DNA of 64,000 nt, taken from assembly GCF_963675395.1 (NCBI RefSeq), contig NZ_OY776222.1, positions 124,001 to 188,000 of the forward strand. Direction: 5' to 3'. The DNA comes from an uncultured Vibrio sp. (GTDB taxonomy: Bacteria; Pseudomonadota; Gammaproteobacteria; Enterobacterales; Vibrionaceae). The notes beneath the pieces are model-generated. The model saw nothing but the letters and a program-made list of their open reading frames with translations. It was not told where the DNA came from and ran no database searches. Every line of letters begins with the position of its first letter. Positions within the stretch are counted from its first letter, which is position 1. Shown piece after piece: positions 17,817 through 26,814 of this stretch. The translations under genes and the position numbers were made by a program.

Positions 17817-19010
17817 TTAAATAATGCCCATGTCCTTACCAACCTGGATGAACGCGTCGATCGCACGATCCAATTGCTCACGAGAGTGCGCCGCTGACAT
17901 TTGAGTGCGGATGCGCGCCTGGCCTTTTGGTACAACAGGGAATGAGAAGCCGATTACGTAGATGCCTTTTTCTAGTGCGCGTTCAGCGAACTCAGCCGCC
18001 ACTTTTGCATCACCAAGCATAATTGGGATGATTGCGTGATCTGCACCGCCCATAGTGAAGCCAGCTGCTTCCATACGAGCACGAAAATGCGCTGCGTTTT
18101 CCCACAGGCGGTCACGCAGGTCACCGCTTTCTTCTAGTAGGTCTAGAACGCGGATTGACGCATTAACGATTGCCGGAGCAACCGAGTTTGAGAATAAGTA
18201 TGGGCGAGAACGTTGGCGCAACCAGTCGATAACTTCAGCTTTACCAGCTGTGTAACCGCCTGAAGCGCCGCCCATTGCTTTACCAAGCGTACCTGTGATG
18301 ATGTCGATACGGTCAACGACGTCATGGTATTCGTGCGTACCCGCACCAGTTTTACCCATAAAGCCAACCGCGTGAGAATCATCAACCATGGTTAGTGCGC
18401 CGTATTTTTCTGCCAGATCACAGATAGCAGGAAGGTTTGCGACTACGCCATCCATTGAGAACACGCCATCAGTAACGATAAGAATATGGCGAGCACCCGC
18501 TTCTTTTGCCGCAATAAGTTGTTGCTCTAGCTCTTCCATGTTGTTGTTTGAGTAGCGGAAGCGCATTGCTTTACACAGGCGAACACCATCAATGATAGAT
18601 GCATGGTTTAATGCATCCGAGATGATGGCATCTTCTTTACCAAGAATGGTTTCAAACAGACCTGCGTTTGCGTCAAAGCAAGAGGTGTAAAGAATCGTAT
18701 CTTCTTTACCTAGGAACTTAGACAGTTTCTCCTCTAGTTCCTTGTGGATGTCTTGAGTACCACAAATAAAGCGTACCGATGCCATACCAAAACCATGCTC
18801 GTCCATACCCGCTTTACCTGCTTCAATCAGTGCTGGGTGGTTAGCAAGGCCTAGATAGTTATTTGCACAGAAGTTCAGTACTTCTTCACCGGTAGATATT
18901 TTCACAGCAGCTTGCTGTTGCGAGGTGATAATACGCTCGGCTTTGTAAAGACCTTCAGCCTTCACTTCTTCAATTTGCTGTTGAATCTGTTGGTAAAATG
19001 CAGAAGACAT
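17817..19010 (-). CDS. kbl: 2-amino-3-ketobutyrate CoA ligase
   Basis: A 397-residue PLP-dependent enzyme of the alpha-oxoamine synthase group. It splits 2-amino-3-ketobutyrate, the unstable product of Tdh, with CoA into glycine and acetyl-CoA. The PLP lysine is Lys244 in [13 protein letters not shown], the same number as in E. coli Kbl, which supports ATG 19010 as the start (AAGGA 8 bases upstream) over the TTG two codons earlier. The active-site words [10 protein letters not shown] and [15 protein letters not shown] are present. tdh follows after 45 bases. Confidence 0.97.
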   Translation of the reverse strand: MSSAFYQQIQQQIEEVKAEGLYKAERIITSQQQAAVKISTGEEVLNFCANNYLGLANHPALIEAGKAGMDEHGFGMASVRFICGTQDIHKELEEKLSKFLGKEDTILYTSCFDANAGLFETILGKEDAIISDALNHASIIDGVRLCKAMRFRYSNNNMEELEQQLIAAKEAGARHILIVTDGVFSMDGVVANLPAICDLAEKYGALTMVDDSHAVGFMGKTGAGTHEYHDVVDRIDIITGTLGKAMGGASGGYTAGKAEVIDWLRQRSRPYLFSNSVAPAIVNASIRVLDLLEESGDLRDRLWENAAHFRARMEAAGFTMGGADHAIIPIMLGDAKVAAEFAERALEKGIYVIGFSFPVVPKGQARIRTQMSAAHSREQLDRAIDAFIQVGKDMGII

Positions 19011-19154
19011 TCGCAATTCCTTCTTGATTACGTTGGCGAGTTTTTACTCGTTTTGAATTTGGTTGAGCCTTTATGTGACGGGCGTCACCGGCGATCACTT
19101 ATCAATTAATTGTAGTGTAATTCAAAGCAGGAAGAGGGATTATCCCTTGAGGTG

Positions 19155-19200
19155 GAAAAGCATTGATGAATTTGAGGCACAAATATCCTCAATGCTTTTC
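19155..19200. terminator. Nested inverted repeat between scrC and kbl
   Basis: Perfect 12-bp arms GAAAAGCATTGA (19155-19166) and TCAATGCTTTTC (19189-19200), with an inner TTGAGG/CCTCAA pairing option. It lies just after the scrC stop on the minus strand and upstream of kbl. It has no long U run, so it may be a scrC terminator or part of the kbl leader. Confidence 0.5.
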
Positions 19201-19222
19201 TATCGCGTTGTATTAAAAGGAC

Positions 19223-21547
19223 TTATAGCCAATTTGGCTGTTTCAACAAGGCTTCAAACTCCTCTGCTGGCAGTGGGCGACTATAGTAGAAACCTTGTCC
19301 GAACTCACAATTTAGGTTTTTCAGGTAATCGACATGTCGGCGCTCTTCTATTCCTTCAGCAACAATTTCTAGATTAAGTGCTTTCGCCATCGCAACAATC
19401 ACGTTGACCAATTCTCGGTCAGAGTCGTTTTCAAACACGTTTTGCATGAATGCTCGATCTATTTTCAAACGGTCAAATGGGAATTTTTGCAAGTAACTCA
19501 GAGCCGAATAGCCAGTACCGAAATCATCCATCGTCAATTTAGTCCCTAGTGCCCGTAACTTATCTAGGATGTCCAACAGTTCTTGGTTATGGTTAAACAG
19601 CAAGCTTTCAGTTACTTCAACGTCAAACTTCTCAGGAGAAAGGCCTGACGCGTTTAAACTTTGCTTAACGAACTCGAGTAAACGCTCACAATACCGGAAC
19701 TGAACGCTTGAGAAATTGACTGACATAAACAGAGGAGCGATAGTTTGCCATTGCGCCGCCTGATGACAGGCTTGATGAATCGCAAACTCACCCACTTGGT
19801 GAATCAAGCCATTTTTCTCTGCAATAGCAATAAATTCTTCCGGGTTAACAAAACCGTATTTAGTATCATGCCAGCGCATCAAAGCTTCTGCTCCGACAAT
19901 CTTGCCACTTTTCAGTTCAATAATCGGCTGATAGTAAAGTTGTAACAACTGATTGGAAATGGCATTACGCAGACGACTTTCTAGATCAAGGTACCGCTGT
20001 AAATCGTGATTCATATTCTGGTTGTAAAAACAGAAAGCATCACGACCATCTTGTTTCACTCGATACATTGCCATATCAGCGCAAGCAAGTAATTGCTCTG
20101 CAGTTTCACCATCATCAGGGAATACTGACATTCCGATACTGCTAGTGAGGAAAAATTCATGATTGTTCCACACCAAAGGCGCATCGAACGCAGATAAGAC
20201 ACTCGAAGAAACACGCTTAGCTGCTTCGACATCGGGTAAGTCAGGCACGACCAATAGGAATTCGTCACCGCCAATTCTGGCCAGTAAATCCGTTTTCCTT
20301 GCGACGCCATGCAGACGTTGTGCACTTAACTTAAGGATTTCATCACCAACAAAATGTCCCATGGAATCGTTGATCTGTTTAAAGTGATCCAAATCGATAA
20401 ACATAACAAGCACTTTGGATCCACTGCGAGAGGCACGCATCAACTCAAATTCAAGCCGCTCCGAACCATAGCTGCGGTTAGGTAAGTTTGTTAATGTGTC
20501 ATACTTAGCCTGAAACTCGAGCTCTTTTTCAGACGCTTTACGCCGCTCTATTTCATTGGTTAACTTTTCATTTTGCCGAGAGAGAAAATCTTTACGCTTT
20601 TTCTCTTCTTCTAATTTTACTTTTAATTCGATTTGATTATGGTTTGCAATAAATGCATAACACAAACCAATAACAATCATAACGGCAAAAATGCTTAAAC
20701 CTAAAATAAATAAGCGAGAAGTGTAAATATCACTTTGACTTAAAGGCTCAAACCAAGCTCTTAATTTAAAATGGTATCGTTCAACTGGCACCTCAAAATA
20801 GATTTTATTTGTCAGTTTTTTTGGTTGCAATGATTGCACGCGTTGTTTATCTGTAGAATTCTTAGTTATTGAATCCCACACAACCATCTCAACATTTTTG
20901 ACATTGAGAACCATACGACTGTAGCTATCTTCATGCTCTTGATTAGTCAATTGCTCAATCACTACATTTGTATTGATATCAGCAACAATAAAAGCAACTT
21001 GTTTGCCTGAAAACTCGACTCTTTTGACAACTTGAATGAGTGTGCCATCCCCCTCTTCAGACGCGTAGACCTCCTCGTTATGGCCATGTTCTATCAGAAG
21101 CTTATGGGCATCTATCGGCTGTGAATTGTGTTGCCCTGTGGAGATGATGGTTCTTCCATCACCTCCCACCAGCGTCAACTTGTTATAAATATGACTATTG
21201 TTGATTTTCTTACTGGAGATCTTACTATCAAAACGATATTCAAGATTGATGAGACTGGCTCCTAAACCATACTCCATGGACATGCCAGACGCCAAATTGG
21301 CAAAAAATGTCTGAACGGCCTTGTCAGAGGATAAATTCTCAATGTCTTCACTTGCAATCGTAAATAAGTTCTCAAGTGTACTTGCATAGCTTTTTACTTT
21401 TAAGTCTAATTCTCTATATTGTGATTCTTTTAATTTATTTTGGCCTAGACTTGTAACAACAATAAGCATTGTCAAATAGACAGACACTAATATTGCACTT
21501 ACTGTTATTATTTTTTTACTGGATATTTTTTTTACAACCTTTTTCAT
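19223..21547 (-). CDS. scrC: ScrC, membrane GGDEF-EAL c-di-GMP enzyme
   Basis: A 774-residue inner-membrane protein that makes and breaks c-di-GMP. Layout: membrane helix (about 13-33), periplasmic sensor (about 35-280), second helix (about 283-305), coiled coil (about 310-350), GGDEF domain with intact GGDEF at 426-430, and EAL domain with EAL at 554-556. Known for V. parahaemolyticus ScrC: alone it synthesises c-di-GMP, and with ScrA/ScrB it degrades it, favouring swarming over capsule. The ATG overlaps the scrB stop (TAATG), so translation is probably coupled. The catalytic motifs look complete. Confidence 0.95.
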   Translation of the reverse strand: MKKVVKKISSKKIITVSAILVSVYLTMLIVVTSLGQNKLKESQYRELDLKVKSYASTLENLFTIASEDIENLSSDKAVQTFFANLASGMSMEYGLGASLINLEYRFDSKISSKKINNSHIYNKLTLVGGDGRTIISTGQHNSQPIDAHKLLIEHGHNEEVYASEEGDGTLIQVVKRVEFSGKQVAFIVADINTNVVIEQLTNQEHEDSYSRMVLNVKNVEMVVWDSITKNSTDKQRVQSLQPKKLTNKIYFEVPVERYHFKLRAWFEPLSQSDIYTSRLFILGLSIFAVMIVIGLCYAFIANHNQIELKVKLEEEKKRKDFLSRQNEKLTNEIERRKASEKELEFQAKYDTLTNLPNRSYGSERLEFELMRASRSGSKVLVMFIDLDHFKQINDSMGHFVGDEILKLSAQRLHGVARKTDLLARIGGDEFLLVVPDLPDVEAAKRVSSSVLSAFDAPLVWNNHEFFLTSSIGMSVFPDDGETAEQLLACADMAMYRVKQDGRDAFCFYNQNMNHDLQRYLDLESRLRNAISNQLLQLYYQPIIELKSGKIVGAEALMRWHDTKYGFVNPEEFIAIAEKNGLIHQVGEFAIHQACHQAAQWQTIAPLFMSVNFSSVQFRYCERLLEFVKQSLNASGLSPEKFDVEVTESLLFNHNQELLDILDKLRALGTKLTMDDFGTGYSALSYLQKFPFDRLKIDRAFMQNVFENDSDRELVNVIVAMAKALNLEIVAEGIEERRHVDYLKNLNCEFGQGFYYSRPLPAEEFEALLKQPNWL

Positions 21548-22476
21548 TAATTTGTCTTACTTTCTTCTATGAAGTAATCATTATAAAAGTAGTAAATCGA
21601 TGGATAATATTTCTTCACCAACTTTTCATACGTTCCATTTTGTTTAATCAAGTTCAAATAGCTATCAAATGCTTCGCGTAATTCTGGTGAATTTTTTCGA
21701 AATGCCACAGCCATCTTTTGGTTTTCTGATATTGGACCAATAACTTTTATTTCACCTGGCCATTTCTCAAGTGCGATAAGTGTGTCAGCGACATCTAACA
21801 AGGTACTTTCAGCATCGTTCTTCATGATAGCAGGTACCATCTCATTGAGAAGGCGATGACCATCCGGAAGAATGACTTTAGCACCCGTGTCGTATAAATC
21901 ATAAAGATTGGGATCAAGGCAAGAGTGTTCCAAAGCAAGTACCTCTCTCCCATCAATCAGGTTTTTTACCACATCAATATCTTCCTCAATTGAACCTGTA
22001 GGCCTTATTGGAGAAAGTGAAGAATCTGTTCTGGAGACGACCCAAACGCCAGAGGGGAAGTAATCCTGTGAAAAGTCGACAACCTCGGCTCTCCAGTCGA
22101 GGATGGTCACACCATTCGCAATTAAATCGCCTTCAATGGGTGTCGTTTCTCCCAATACTGCTCGTTTCTCTTGGTAATGAGCATGCTGGCCAATGAGCTT
22201 TCCGATCATATTGCTCCACTGCGCAGGCACGTATTCATAACGTACCCCCAATGACTGAGCGAAACCTCTAACTATGTCTACATCAAACCCTGTGAGTGTT
22301 TCCATTTCACCTTGTTCGATATAAGAAACAAAGTTGGCATAAGGAACACCGATATGGCGTAAGACTCCACTCTCGCGGATCTCTTCGAGATCACTTGACC
22401 AAACCGAAGAGGACATAACGGTAGCTGCTATTAACCCCATCGCAGTTACGGTTCGTTTAAGTATCTGGACTGACAT
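21547..22476 (-). CDS. scrB: ScrB, periplasmic family-3 solute-binding protein
   Basis: A 309-residue exported binding protein of the amino-acid type (SBP family 3). A signal peptide (about residues 1-27, ending VWSS) is visible without a lipobox. The fold words LTGFDVDIVRGFAQSLGV and AVAFRKNSPELREAFDSYLNLIKQNGTYEKLVKKYYP are typical. Known role of ScrB: it binds the extracellular S signal and acts on the ScrC sensor domain. There is no ABC permease or ATPase nearby, which fits a sensory role. It is coupled to scrC by a TAATG overlap. Confidence 0.94.
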   Translation of the reverse strand: MSVQILKRTVTAMGLIAATVMSSSVWSSDLEEIRESGVLRHIGVPYANFVSYIEQGEMETLTGFDVDIVRGFAQSLGVRYEYVPAQWSNMIGKLIGQHAHYQEKRAVLGETTPIEGDLIANGVTILDWRAEVVDFSQDYFPSGVWVVSRTDSSLSPIRPTGSIEEDIDVVKNLIDGREVLALEHSCLDPNLYDLYDTGAKVILPDGHRLLNEMVPAIMKNDAESTLLDVADTLIALEKWPGEIKVIGPISENQKMAVAFRKNSPELREAFDSYLNLIKQNGTYEKLVKKYYPSIYYFYNDYFIEESKTN

Positions 22477-22498
22477 AGTGAATAACCTTTATTTTCAC

Positions 22499-22521
22499 AA
22501 AGCGCCCAATCTCGGGCGCTT
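22499..22521 (-). terminator. Hairpin between scrA and scrB
   Basis: AAGCGCCC and GGGCGCTT pair across a 6-7 base loop in the 63-bp scrA-scrB gap. No proper U run follows on the minus strand, so it may lower or stabilise expression within the operon and need not end it. Confidence 0.5.
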
Positions 22522-22539
22522 ACGTGATCAACAACAACC

Positions 22540-23958
22540 TTAGAACGAGTAGTACAAGTCAGTAATAGCTTGCACTAGCCCTTCTACATCTTGCTCATCA
22601 TGGAACAAGTGTGTAGAGATACGAAGCGCATACGTATCGTCTTGATCATCTTTGTACAACTTAAAGTTCGTCGTACGGATGATGTAACCGTACTCCTCGC
22701 GTAAGCGATCTCGGAACTCCGTGAGAATGTCGCCGTCCATCACATTATCAAAAAATGGGTTGAACGTCGTGATACCACTGGTTAGACCTTCTACATTTGG
22801 CGAGAAGACTTTTGCTTGTGGCAAAGCCTCAGCGAGTAACTCTTTACACAGTCCACCTAAAGCAAGAACACGCTCTTCAATTCGATCTCGGCCGATTTCA
22901 TCCCACATTTTACAGCTATCGGTTAACGCTTGTTTCGCAGGGAAGTTATCGTTACCAATGTACTGAAGCTGGATCTGTTTACCTAAGTAATCAGCGTGAG
23001 AAAGTGATGAGTTAATCAACCACAATGGGTTCTCACGTTGCCAATAATCATTCAAACGTTCGCCAAGACTGTTATCACCTTTACGTACGTATAAAATACC
23101 AGTCGCACCTGCACCACACTGCCATTTATGACCAGAACCTGCATAAAAGTCACAGTCTAAGTCGTGGAAATCAAGATCGAACATACCAATGGTGTGAGCA
23201 CCATCGATCATCGTTGGGATTCGGTATTCTTTTGCGAGATCACAAATCGCCTTTGCGGGCAAAGTCGTACCCGTTTTGTAAGTGATATGAGAGAAAACGA
23301 TCAACCGTACATTATCGTTAGATGCAATGGCATCACGAAATGCTTCAACATAATCTTCTTCAGACACCTCTTCCGTACCAGTAAACACCGGTAATTGGAT
23401 CTCAACAACCTCAGCACCAAAACGCTGTTTTGCTACGTTAAGAGGCGAAAGAGCAGCCACATGTTCATGGTGCGTTGTTAGGATCACGTCACCCTCTTCG
23501 AAATGCAGTCCGTTGATGATTGTGCATAAACCATCAGTGGTATTACGGCTAAGAATGATCTCTTCCGCATCTGCGCCAAAGCCCTCTGCAATTTCCGCCG
23601 CCATATCAGTAACATGTGGCCAAGAGCCAAACTTACCCTGCATATCCCATGGGTATTTTGCTACCAGCTTGTTATTTTCTTCGTAGTTTTCTAGTACATG
23701 CTTCGGCATGGAGCCTGTTGTACCAACATTCATGTACGTAGTTTTCTTATCCAAAACGAACTGTTTTTGTACTTTACGCCAAAATTGTTTATCGTTTTTT
23801 CTACCTAGACCTTGGCGGCTCCAGTTAATTTTCTGCTCACCTGCTTGTGCGATGCCTGAGAAGGCTGAAGCACTCACACCAGCAACAACGGCACCCGTTG
23901 CTCCTTTCAGAAAATTACGGCGGCTGCGATCAGTCCTAGTAGATTCCTTGTTGCTCAT
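22540..23958 (-). CDS. scrA: ScrA, PLP-dependent class V aminotransferase-fold enzyme with Tat-type signal
   Basis: A PLP enzyme of about 472 residues of the class V / isopenicillin-N-epimerase group. Known role of ScrA: it produces the S signal that tells V. parahaemolyticus to lower c-di-GMP through ScrB and ScrC. The PLP lysine sits in SGHKWQCGAG (residue 281 counted from the upstream ATG at 23967), with TMIDGAHTIGMFD preceding it. The N-terminus carries a perfect twin-arginine motif SRRNFLKG and a hydrophobic AGVSASAFSGIAQA stretch, suggesting export of the folded enzyme. AAGGA touches ATG 23967, so ATG 23958 (9-base spacing) is favoured. Confidence 0.93.
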   Translation of the reverse strand: MSNKESTRTDRSRRNFLKGATGAVVAGVSASAFSGIAQAGEQKINWSRQGLGRKNDKQFWRKVQKQFVLDKKTTYMNVGTTGSMPKHVLENYEENNKLVAKYPWDMQGKFGSWPHVTDMAAEIAEGFGADAEEIILSRNTTDGLCTIINGLHFEEGDVILTTHHEHVAALSPLNVAKQRFGAEVVEIQLPVFTGTEEVSEEDYVEAFRDAIASNDNVRLIVFSHITYKTGTTLPAKAICDLAKEYRIPTMIDGAHTIGMFDLDFHDLDCDFYAGSGHKWQCGAGATGILYVRKGDNSLGERLNDYWQRENPLWLINSSLSHADYLGKQIQLQYIGNDNFPAKQALTDSCKMWDEIGRDRIEERVLALGGLCKELLAEALPQAKVFSPNVEGLTSGITTFNPFFDNVMDGDILTEFRDRLREEYGYIIRTTNFKLYKDDQDDTYALRISTHLFHDEQDVEGLVQAITDLYYSF

Positions 23959-23967
23959 CTTTTTCAT

Positions 23968-24399
23968 TCCTTGTCGAAATTAGCCATCATATTGTTAATT
24001 AACTGCACGTAACTATTTGTTACTACAGCATTATTACTTATTAAAACTAGACTTTAATTTGTTTCTGCGTCGTTAAGTGATCTTTATTCCATTTTTCTAC
24101 CAAGATGATGACATAAGAAACAACTCAATTATCAATAAATACCAAACCAAGCTCATATTAAATGGTGGTTGAATTAGAGCGTATTAATAGGAAATTTTTT
24201 TATTTATTACATCATTTCAAATAGGTAAGACCATAATCATTAAGTTCTTCTCTTCGCTTGAGGTTAGCAGGATTGGTTTTTGCTAAACACCAGCTCCTTA
24301 CACCCTATTAAAAATGTCGTGAAAGCGAGACAAACACACTTGAACTAAGCCATGCAGTGCCAGAAAATACCGTCATTACGCGCTACAAAACCGAAACCT
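23968..24399. other. Divergent regulatory gap between scrABC and a LysR gene
   Basis: About 430 bases between two divergent genes, so both promoters lie here. It is AT-rich and includes the palindrome GTTAATTAAC (about 23992-24001), 34 bp before the scrA start. I see no gene or recognised regulator site. Confidence 0.4.
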
Positions 24400-25329
24400 A
24401 TGGTTAATACAAAACTTATCGCCCTTCTTCCTGATCTCGCCTCGTTTATCTTGGTGGTCAACGAAGGTAGCTTTACCGCCGCCGCTAAACAACTTGGTGT
24501 CACGCCTTCTGCTTTGAGCAAATTGATCACAAGATTGGAGCATGCGCTTTCGGTGAAATTATTTGAACGCACCACTCGTAAACTGCTTATCACTCAAGCG
24601 GGTCAAAAAGTCTATGACCAAAGCATTGCGATGGTTAACGCAGCACAGCAGGCGGTCGAACTTTCTGCACAAGATCATACTGAGCCAACTGGCGCGCTCA
24701 CCGTGGCCGCACCAGAAGCGTTTTTAAATTCTGTGCTTCAACCCTTTGTCTTACCTTTTTTACAGCGCTATCCGAAGATTCAGTTAAGACTCCGTGCTGC
24801 AGATGGCGAAATCGATCTGTTTCGTCAAGGTATCGACGTCGCCTTCAAGTTAACCGATAAACCTGACGAGAATCTGGTATTAAAAGAGATCAGCAAAACC
24901 AACCTGGTTTTGTGTGCATCGCCGGACTACCTAACTGAGCACGGGATGCCGGATCACCCAACTCAGCTTGAACAGCACGATTGTATTTATCTCGCAGAGA
25001 ACGATAAAGACAACATTTGGTCATTTTTTAAAGAAGAGGCATTCCACTCAGTTGCGGTAAATGGTCGCTACGCGGTAAACCACTCGCAAATGCGCTTAAA
25101 TGGCGTTAAAGCAGGCTTAGGTATTGGCATTTTTCACGACTTTGTCGTTAAAGAGGCACTAGAAACTGGAGAAGTTGTCGAAGTGCTTGCAGATTGGATG
25201 ATCAAGAGTAACTATCACGGCGCGGTTGCCATGCAGTACCCACAAACGAAATACATGCCAGCGCGCTTGCGTGTATTTATCGATTTCGTCAATGAATACT
25301 TGGTTACAAAGGAACCCAGCCATGTTTAA
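24400..25329 (+). CDS. LysR-family transcriptional regulator
   Basis: A regulator of about 309 residues with an N-terminal winged helix-turn-helix (SFTAAAKQLGVTPSALSKLITRLE) and a LysR substrate-binding domain. ATG 24400 gives the usual LysR N-terminus; the upstream in-frame ATG 24352 adds 16 unusual residues. Neither has a strong ribosome site. It overlaps the following VOC-family gene by 8 bases, so the two are one operon, and it is divergent from scrABC. Whether it acts on scrABC, on the VOC gene, or elsewhere is unknown. Confidence 0.85.
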   Translation: MVNTKLIALLPDLASFILVVNEGSFTAAAKQLGVTPSALSKLITRLEHALSVKLFERTTRKLLITQAGQKVYDQSIAMVNAAQQAVELSAQDHTEPTGALTVAAPEAFLNSVLQPFVLPFLQRYPKIQLRLRAADGEIDLFRQGIDVAFKLTDKPDENLVLKEISKTNLVLCASPDYLTEHGMPDHPTQLEQHDCIYLAENDKDNIWSFFKEEAFHSVAVNGRYAVNHSQMRLNGVKAGLGIGIFHDFVVKEALETGEVVEVLADWMIKSNYHGAVAMQYPQTKYMPARLRVFIDFVNEYLVTKEPSHV

Positions 25330-25705
25330 TGCGATTCATCACGTCGCCATCATATGCCATGATTACCCAACGTCTAAACACTTTTATACCGAAATATTGG
25401 GCCTGCCAATTATTGCAGAAAATTACCGCGCAGCACGGGATTCTTACAAACTTGATCTCGCATTGCCTGATGGCAGTCAAATTGAATTATTCAGTTTTCC
25501 GGGTGCGCCAGAGCGCCCAAGCTTTCCAGAAGCTCAAGGCTTACGTCATCTGGCTTTTCAAGTTGATGACATTGAAGAAGTCAAAGAATATCTTGAATCA
25601 AAAAATATAGAAGTAGAACCTATTCGGATAGATGAATTCACGGGTAAAGCATTTACTTTCTTCCAGGATCCGGACCAGTTGCCTTTGGAGTTGTATCAGA
25701 AGTAA
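25322..25705 (+). CDS. VOC-superfamily metalloprotein, YaeR/glyoxalase-I-like
   Basis: A 127-residue glyoxalase/bleomycin-resistance fold protein very like E. coli YaeR. It opens with IHHVAIICHDYPTSKHFYTEILG and ends FFQDPDQLPLELYQK; metal-ligand candidates are His near residue 5, Glu in QIELFSF, His in LRHLAFQVDD and Glu in LPLELY. The reaction is unknown for this subgroup. The start at 25322 follows AAGGA and sits inside the 3' end of the LysR gene (8-base overlap). Single domain, complete. Confidence 0.87.
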   Translation: MFNAIHHVAIICHDYPTSKHFYTEILGLPIIAENYRAARDSYKLDLALPDGSQIELFSFPGAPERPSFPEAQGLRHLAFQVDDIEEVKEYLESKNIEVEPIRIDEFTGKAFTFFQDPDQLPLELYQK

Positions 25706-25784
25706 ACAGTGAGGAAGGAAAACGTGGATATATTTAAGGTGCTCGGCTAGAACGTAACGTGTATCAGAGAAAGTCTAAGATTGA

Positions 25785-26138
25785 TTAAGCTATGGCTGGC
25801 GGTGCCCTTGGAACTGGTGTCTCAAATCGTACACTTAGAGCCAAAAAAGTGTAACGTTCAGAAATAACCGAGCTCAGTCGCAAAAGTAAAGGTGTAGTTG
25901 GAAGTGAGTCGTGATGAAAGGGTGAAAAGTAACTGAATGGGCAGGGTTTTCCCTTATGGGTGACTGAGTTGTCTCCCTCTTCAACCTGTATCAATTCAAA
26001 GCCGTTAAGTGTACATAGCGTTGCCCATACGCCCATACTATTGCCATGCGCATTAATAACAGGCATCAGGGTTACCAGCGCCCAACTCAAGGCACTGACA
26101 AACAACATGGAGCGATAAAAAGGAATTAATCTACGCAT
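25785..26138 (-). CDS. DUF2946-type small exported protein
   Basis: A 117-residue protein with an N-terminal hydrophobic segment (FVSALSWALVTLMPVINA) that serves as signal or anchor. The word LCTLNGFELIQ, then CPFSYFSPFHHD and the C-terminal PVPRAPPA, are typical of DUF2946 proteins, which often sit near copper genes; the family's function is not established. The Cys and His residues could bind a metal. It has no operon partner, and its ribosome site is weak. Confidence 0.65.
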   Translation of the reverse strand: MRRLIPFYRSMLFVSALSWALVTLMPVINAHGNSMGVWATLCTLNGFELIQVEEGDNSVTHKGKPCPFSYFSPFHHDSLPTTPLLLRLSSVISERYTFLALSVRFETPVPRAPPAIA

Positions 26139-26231
26139 AACGATAACTTAACAAATTTCATACAGCGTAACCAATTCTAAGTTCAAGCTCAATAAAGGAT
26201 TTTAGACTCAGCGCTATTTTTCGTCACAAAC

Positions 26232-26257
26232 AAAAAGACCCACAGAGTTGCGGGTCT
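26232..26257 (-). terminator. Terminator of the cytochrome b562 gene
   Basis: On the minus strand a stem AAGACCC / GGGTCTT is followed by a TTTTT run (plus-strand AAAAA at 26232-26236). It sits 27 bases after the stop codon. Confidence 0.85.
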
Positions 26258-26283
26258 TGAAATCATAAGACTGTTAGCAAAAA

Positions 26284-26673
26284 TTAACCAAACAGCTTGC
26301 TCCAGATACTTGGGTTGCGTTTGTCGTGGTACTCTTCTCGCAAGCTGTCAATTTCACGCAGTTGCGCTTTCGCTTCGGTAAGATTACCCGCATCTAAGTC
26401 CGCTTCGATGCTGTCTAGTGTCACCGACAACTTGTTGAAGCCTTCAAGAAACGTATCAAACTTTTCCGGTGGGTAATTACCGCGCTTAGATTGCTCAACG
26501 ATCGCTTGTAAACTATCAATGGCTGTTTTCATGGTTTCAACATCCGACGCTTCGGCCGCTTGTTTGAAATCCATCTTCATTTGTTTCATGTTCTGTTTTA
26601 GATCGACAGCTTCCGCCATTGCGTAGCTTGAGCCCAACGCAATCGCACACCCTAAAACTAAAGGACGTAACAT
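26284..26673 (-). CDS. cybC: Periplasmic cytochrome b562
   Basis: A four-helix-bundle heme protein of 129 residues with a clear signal peptide (about 1-20, cleavage after AMA). The heme-ligand Met near the mature N-terminus (DLKQNMKQM) and the C-terminal His (REEYHDKRN) are in the places used by E. coli cytochrome b562. It carries non-covalent heme, and its electron partner is unknown. ATG 26673 has GGAGAAG upstream; the longer in-frame extension to 26730 lacks one. Single gene with its own terminator. Confidence 0.85.
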   Translation of the reverse strand: MLRPLVLGCAIALGSSYAMAEAVDLKQNMKQMKMDFKQAAEASDVETMKTAIDSLQAIVEQSKRGNYPPEKFDTFLEGFNKLSVTLDSIEADLDAGNLTEAKAQLREIDSLREEYHDKRNPSIWSKLFG

Positions 26674-26814
26674 CTTCACTTCTCCATTTTTAGTGCCGAA
26701 TTCTATGTCGGCTTTGTTTATCCTAATCATCTTTCGTTAAGGATGATTCGGATAGTTAAGCTACGCAGTGTAAAGGAAACGCACTCACGGTGCATTCCGA
26801 AAATGTAATCAAGT

